Part shown: one piece after another, positions 63,001 to 64,000 of the stretch
How the letters are laid out: every line of letters begins with the position of its first letter
How positions within the stretch are numbered: the first letter of the stretch is position 1
DNA from: Nematostella vectensis
Lineage: Eukaryota; Cnidaria; Anthozoa; Actiniaria; Edwardsiidae
Reading direction: 5' to 3'
DNA: 64,000 nt
NCBI RefSeq assembly: GCF_932526225.1
Contig: NC_064039.1
Location: 2,132,001 to 2,196,000, forward strand
Position numbers and translations under genes: made by a program
Notes under the pieces: generated by a model
What the model saw: the letters and a program-made list of their open reading frames with translations, nothing else
What the model was told of the DNA's origin: nothing
The model's database searches: none

Positions 63001-63959
63001 CTCCAAAAGCCTTCATATAAGTACAAACTGTGCATACGCATGATGTACGGATACATGTAAGTCTCATGGTAGTGTTTACCAAGCGCGTCACCTGTTTGGT
63101 TGATTCGCACTTTTGGTGTCGCAACGTAATCTTCACAATGTGGTAGCACCTTTGAGAACGATTGCCAATCAGAGATTTTGTTGTTTGTGGCGTTTAGAAA
63201 TCCGTTATACGGGTTGTCAAGGTTTTTACATGCGTTAGTTTGTGGGACCCTCCAGTCGAATTTCCCATTCATATGTTCATCATTTGTAAAGAAGGGTAGA
63301 AGATGTTTAGTTGAGATAGACGTAAAATTCTTTTCCTCCGGCTTTTTCCATAGTACGCTCACATGGTTTCCCTCGCCAAGCTGAACATGTACGATATCTA
63401 TAAAATAGAGCTCCCCTTTTTCAAGAAAAACCTCTTGTGAAATTTGACTTTTAAATTTTACGAAGTCTCTAAATTCCGTCCACTCCGTTTCTCTCTTATT
63501 GCCCACGTGCGCTACTAGCGCTGAATTTCGTATATGCTGGTCTTTACTCAACCAAAGCTCTGACGAATCGTCGGATGAAATAGCAAATGCATAAAACCCC
63601 GATTCATCCGGCTGCAAATAACCAAAGACTCGTTGCGCGAAGTCTTTCTTGTCTGGCCAGAAGTATTCAGTTGTACTGATAAACCTGCGGTACGACGGTA
63701 CATTTGGGAACAAGGGCGTCTCGCAGATAAGGGCGATGCTGGAGGCGCAGATATTCACCCAGATGTGGTGATTAAGTCCTTGTAACACAGCAGGGTCCAT
63801 GGCAGAGGGTTGTTGTTCTTTCTCCACACAAGTGGACGGACTCGCCATCTTCCACGTGCAAGGGTCACTGATGAACACGGTCAGCCAAACTACTGATACA
63901 ATAAACGTAAACGAACAAAGCGCTACCCGAAGTGTTTTTAGAGACGCTCGAGAAACCAT
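49869..63959 (-). CDS. PA14-domain beta-1,4-GalNAc-transferase-like, copy C
   Basis: Exons 63959-62923, 62519-62144, 61770-61630 and 50177-49869, for 620 residues. All splice sites are canonical (exon 1 donor GTAAGT) and the WGGED motif (residues 582-586) is intact. Intron 3 is 11.5 kb because it holds the virus-like element. The anchor region differs a little from A and B (VWLTVFISDP). By homology it is a Golgi type II enzyme that transfers GalNAc. If transcribed, the whole viral element would be carried in the pre-mRNA in antisense to its structural genes. Copy C is the best candidate for a working enzyme besides A. Confidence 0.85.
50249..50371. repeat. Degenerate CATGGGGAAAC tandem repeat, copy C
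   Basis: Same array as at 30519-30640, directly before the left border of the viral element. Confidence 0.75.
50391..51086. other. Non-coding left end of the viral element with clustered hairpins
   Basis: It contains two GGGAGG/CCTCCC hairpin units (about 50540-50640), the 47-bp hairpin repeats (50671-50790), a GCTGTC..GACAGC hairpin at 50806-50821, and a repeated GGGACTGGGG(A/C)CTTTCATAGA (50510 and 50824). No gene was seen. Confidence 0.65.
50671..50790. repeat. 47-bp tandem hairpin repeat
   Basis: Units at 50671-50717 and 50718-50764 plus a diverged third. In each, CGTAGAT(T/A)..ATAATT pairs with AATTAT.AATCTACG around a short loop; spacer TCGGGACCACTTCG. Possible replication origin or terminal region. 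Confidence 0.85.
51087..51770 (-). CDS. Gly/Ala-rich membrane protein of the element
   Basis: 227 codons, intact. The N-terminus is polar. A long Gly/Ala/Val-rich hydrophobic stretch (GIGVLIGGPLEAVAGLVGVV within residues about 75-125) looks like two transmembrane helices. A charged C-terminal half contains DGHISDEEF (EF-hand-like spacing, probably coincidental) and many Lys/Arg. Absent from copy B through deletion. It could be a virion membrane-active or pore protein, but no family is recognised. Confidence 0.6.
   Translation of the reverse strand: MANSDVSSGAIYPSLPSVCPPEGTHMTPAVPASIGGNVQSFRLQKICDTQAVLDNEITHHRQVRKKYKRAFAVTHAVSVAFGIAAGALSSAGVGVSLSGIGVLIGGPLEAVAGLVGVVGAGAGIVSRGLTSKVAKHEDTMVLAESKKNSISELVSKALQDGHISDEEFRQILREQERYYALKAAIRARHGLASREKKSKKGPSLETREKMKKRLREIREESGSEVFE
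51787..52457 (-). pseudogene. Structural-like protein of the element, frameshifted
   Basis: From ATG 52457 the first frame carries CSLFNSWYNLE and runs to 52221. A frameshift near 52280 leads into the frame 52257-51787, which ends in strand-rich QIWIRDDRGRRVDFEGKPV. The C-terminal pattern is that of a beta-sandwich head or minor capsid domain. Deleted in copy B. Assignment as a minor capsid (penton-like) protein is inference from strand content and position. Confidence 0.45.
52521..52781 (+). CDS. Small element protein (86 aa)
   Basis: ATG 52521 to TAG 52779-52781. A helical Ala/Lys/Glu-rich middle and an acidic C-terminus. Its last bases run into the next gene, which is open from 52768 in another frame. 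Function unknown. Confidence 0.5.
   Translation: MLNEEAIPRREVEETKKAATAAGASIAENMKHAIAEQVKRAKPGFPRSLTLAQKLLYAVPATPVESTASDITPLLTQLEIQLEISH
52768..54036 (+). CDS. Conserved element protein of ~420 codons, copy C
   Basis: Open from 52768 to 54036 with no break; the first in-frame candidate start is GTG at 52921, yet the upstream 50 codons (WLSEPSYGYWPHQ) look coding, so the initiator may be lost. Features: DFRWKGGRNHGLGD, a Gly-rich middle and a C-terminal membrane-type helix. The final 222 bases are repeated at 54113-54334. Not a family I can name. Confidence 0.6.
   Translation, partial: RSHTRVRDIFKETVVTHKSVKESRRWLSEPSYGYWPHQLNFAVWCATAGCGVSLTDPAFATLPSVIRGFLRFHVYFTTRRILYELGAALPGDSPFTQKGNPYKKAAFERLCIEFGLPRKPDFRWKGGRNHGLGDVFVFYPGEGYRNVHVIRGYDTAADEYPSHLNLFSDEGGTYNSGKQVGFIRNDDHGGVQYSWFAPPKAEGLTKAGLGRLDRSVEAFVYTVLGAQVNVRSSIAGAGGPTMEAQAEFTKLLEDAIIENDIAQSVQRYQLAVQEAKVRLSLAVAPGVWLMPSDLVINTQSVVGYNNKLQKATDSMALGANAINTETKPVGAHNMAGGHPRVQHVTDPGIDRVPFRRRSKAFAPAKVHAEGAAPAPSPRMHPAHSMTAAGTAGAPGPGEKSDHTALKAGLSALAMAAAYYLFR
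53824..54334. repeat. 222-bp direct repeat with 67-bp spacer, copy C only
   Basis: 53824-54045 and 54113-54334 match almost exactly; copy B has one unit. The spacer, read on the minus strand, codes a hydrophobic NAWLLILAVAAFLV segment. Confidence 0.9.
54270..54934 (-). pseudogene. Coiled-coil membrane protein of the element, copy C
   Basis: Same gene as 32024-32620, but bases 54672-54742 replace three bases of copy B. The extra piece is itself open on the minus strand (NLDKGGWTKPMRTGAF) before a stop. Net change 68 bases, so one of the two copies is out of frame; which is ancestral is not clear. Confidence 0.5.
55071..55109. promoter_or_regulatory. AT-rich palindromic promoter-like region, copy C
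   Basis: Same divergent arrangement as 32757-32795, nine bases before the capsid-like ATG at 55118. Confidence 0.5.
55118..56333 (+). pseudogene. Putative major capsid-like protein, copy C
   Basis: First frame 55118-55750. A frameshift near 55730 shared with copy B moves it to the next frame. A private change at 55931 (GGACTCTGAGAAG against GGACTAAGTAAG) introduces another break, then reading continues to TGA 56331-56333. Same strand-rich character as copy B. Confidence 0.45.
56383..57131 (+). pseudogene. A32/FtsK-like packaging ATPase, copy C, stop lost
   Basis: The N-terminal Walker A frameshift is shared with copy B. The main frame starts at 56451, keeps Walker B (LIILDDC) and ITQQ, and has lost 11 bases at the 3' end including the stop. 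It therefore reads on through the TA microsatellite as Tyr-Ile repeats into the next gene's leader, to 57131. Confidence 0.7.
56999..57046. repeat. (TA)n microsatellite, expanded in copy C
   Basis: About 24 TA units against about 11 in copy B. Confidence 0.95.
57109..57715 (+). pseudogene. Unrecognised element protein with poly-G frameshift site, copy C
   Basis: Same structure as 34779-35386, with nine G instead of ten. TAG near 57352 is shared. The downstream half (57443-57715) is open. Confidence 0.5.
57769..58408 (+). pseudogene. Broken small membrane protein gene, copy C
   Basis: Frames 57769-57981 and 58034-58408 as in copy B; breaks shared. Confidence 0.45.
58462..58686 (+). CDS. Small membrane protein (74 aa), copy C
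   Basis: Intact; differs from copy B by one conservative residue (GRKV against GRKI). Two hydrophobic segments. Confidence 0.6.
   Translation: MSTTQQSKITKTITDAAVITGLVVGIGWVGRKVLREDFTKDPSANAMNYAKMTAAVAAAVALKGYLEDQKILPM
58825..61218 (-). pseudogene. Polymerase - helicase - HNH replication protein, copy C, internal deletion
   Basis: N-terminus from ATG 61218 with a private TAG (61126-61128) and the shared TAA near 60998. Polymerase half 60939-59413 with motif A. Shared TGA at 59413-59415, then 59364-58825, where the polymerase frame joins directly to the HNH module. About 1,420 bases coding motif C and the entire helicase are gone. The HNH module (CTACG, SIDRLDDS, CLSC) is intact. Confidence 0.65.
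61219..61350. repeat. 62-70-bp tandem duplication, copy C
   Basis: Counterpart of 40310-40441. Confidence 0.9.
61308..61511 (-). pseudogene. Zinc-ribbon-like small protein, copy C
   Basis: The third cysteine of the ribbon is Phe (RLFRPCG), so zinc binding is probably lost. Otherwise like 40399-40602. Confidence 0.4.
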
Positions 63960-64000
63960 TGTCAGCTTTCAAGAAGAATTATCAAATTTATCAGACATGT
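63960..64000 (-). other. 5' flank of glycosyltransferase copy C
   Basis: The first 40 bases upstream of the copy C ATG match the 5' flanks of copies A and B, so the array probably continues beyond the window. Confidence 0.7.

Overview
The window looks like a stretch of a metazoan nuclear genome, most plausibly a cnidarian and probably an anthozoan. It is AT-rich, has spliced genes with GT-AG introns, and carries microsatellites, MITE-like inverted repeats, LINE and DIRS retroelements, an animal-type DNMT3 gene and a PA14-containing beta-1,4-N-acetylgalactosaminyltransferase family. The assignment to Cnidaria is inference from gene content; no species marker was seen.

Region 1 (1-906) is the 3' end of a non-LTR retrotransposon. 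Region 2 (about 1601-18138, + strand) is a DNMT3 de novo DNA methyltransferase gene. Nineteen exons can be joined with consistent phase into 653 visible residues with PWWP, ADD and catalytic domains in order; the 5' end lies outside the window. Its largest intron (5483-12821), inside the ADD-coding part, holds a complete three-exon gene on the same strand (7044-10786). That gene encodes an 898-residue protein with zinc fingers, an acidic stretch and a tyrosine recombinase domain, and is possibly Crypton-related.

Region 3 (19.2 kb to the end) is a tandem array with a period of about 20-21 kb. Each unit has a minus-strand four-exon glycosyltransferase gene (copies A, B and C), an upstream spacer with a truncated extra copy of exon 4, and a DIRS-type tyrosine-recombinase retrotransposon (two copies). 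In B and C, a 10-11 kb visibly GC-richer DNA-virus-like element sits inside intron 3. Copy A has a short intron 3 with a SINE-like insert instead. Copy C looks intact. Copy B has a stop in the WGGED motif and a changed splice donor.

The virus-like element carries a candidate capsid gene, an A32/FtsK-like packaging ATPase, several small membrane proteins, and one very long minus-strand reading frame. That frame joins a family-B-like polymerase, a superfamily 1 helicase and an HNH nuclease module. I see no integrase and no terminal inverted repeats at the present borders. Several breaks are shared by both copies, so the element was already decaying before the host segment was duplicated; other breaks are private to one copy. 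The element resembles the Polinton-like / adintovirus grade of endogenous viruses in general plan but does not match a lineage I can name. It is the best candidate here for something undescribed.
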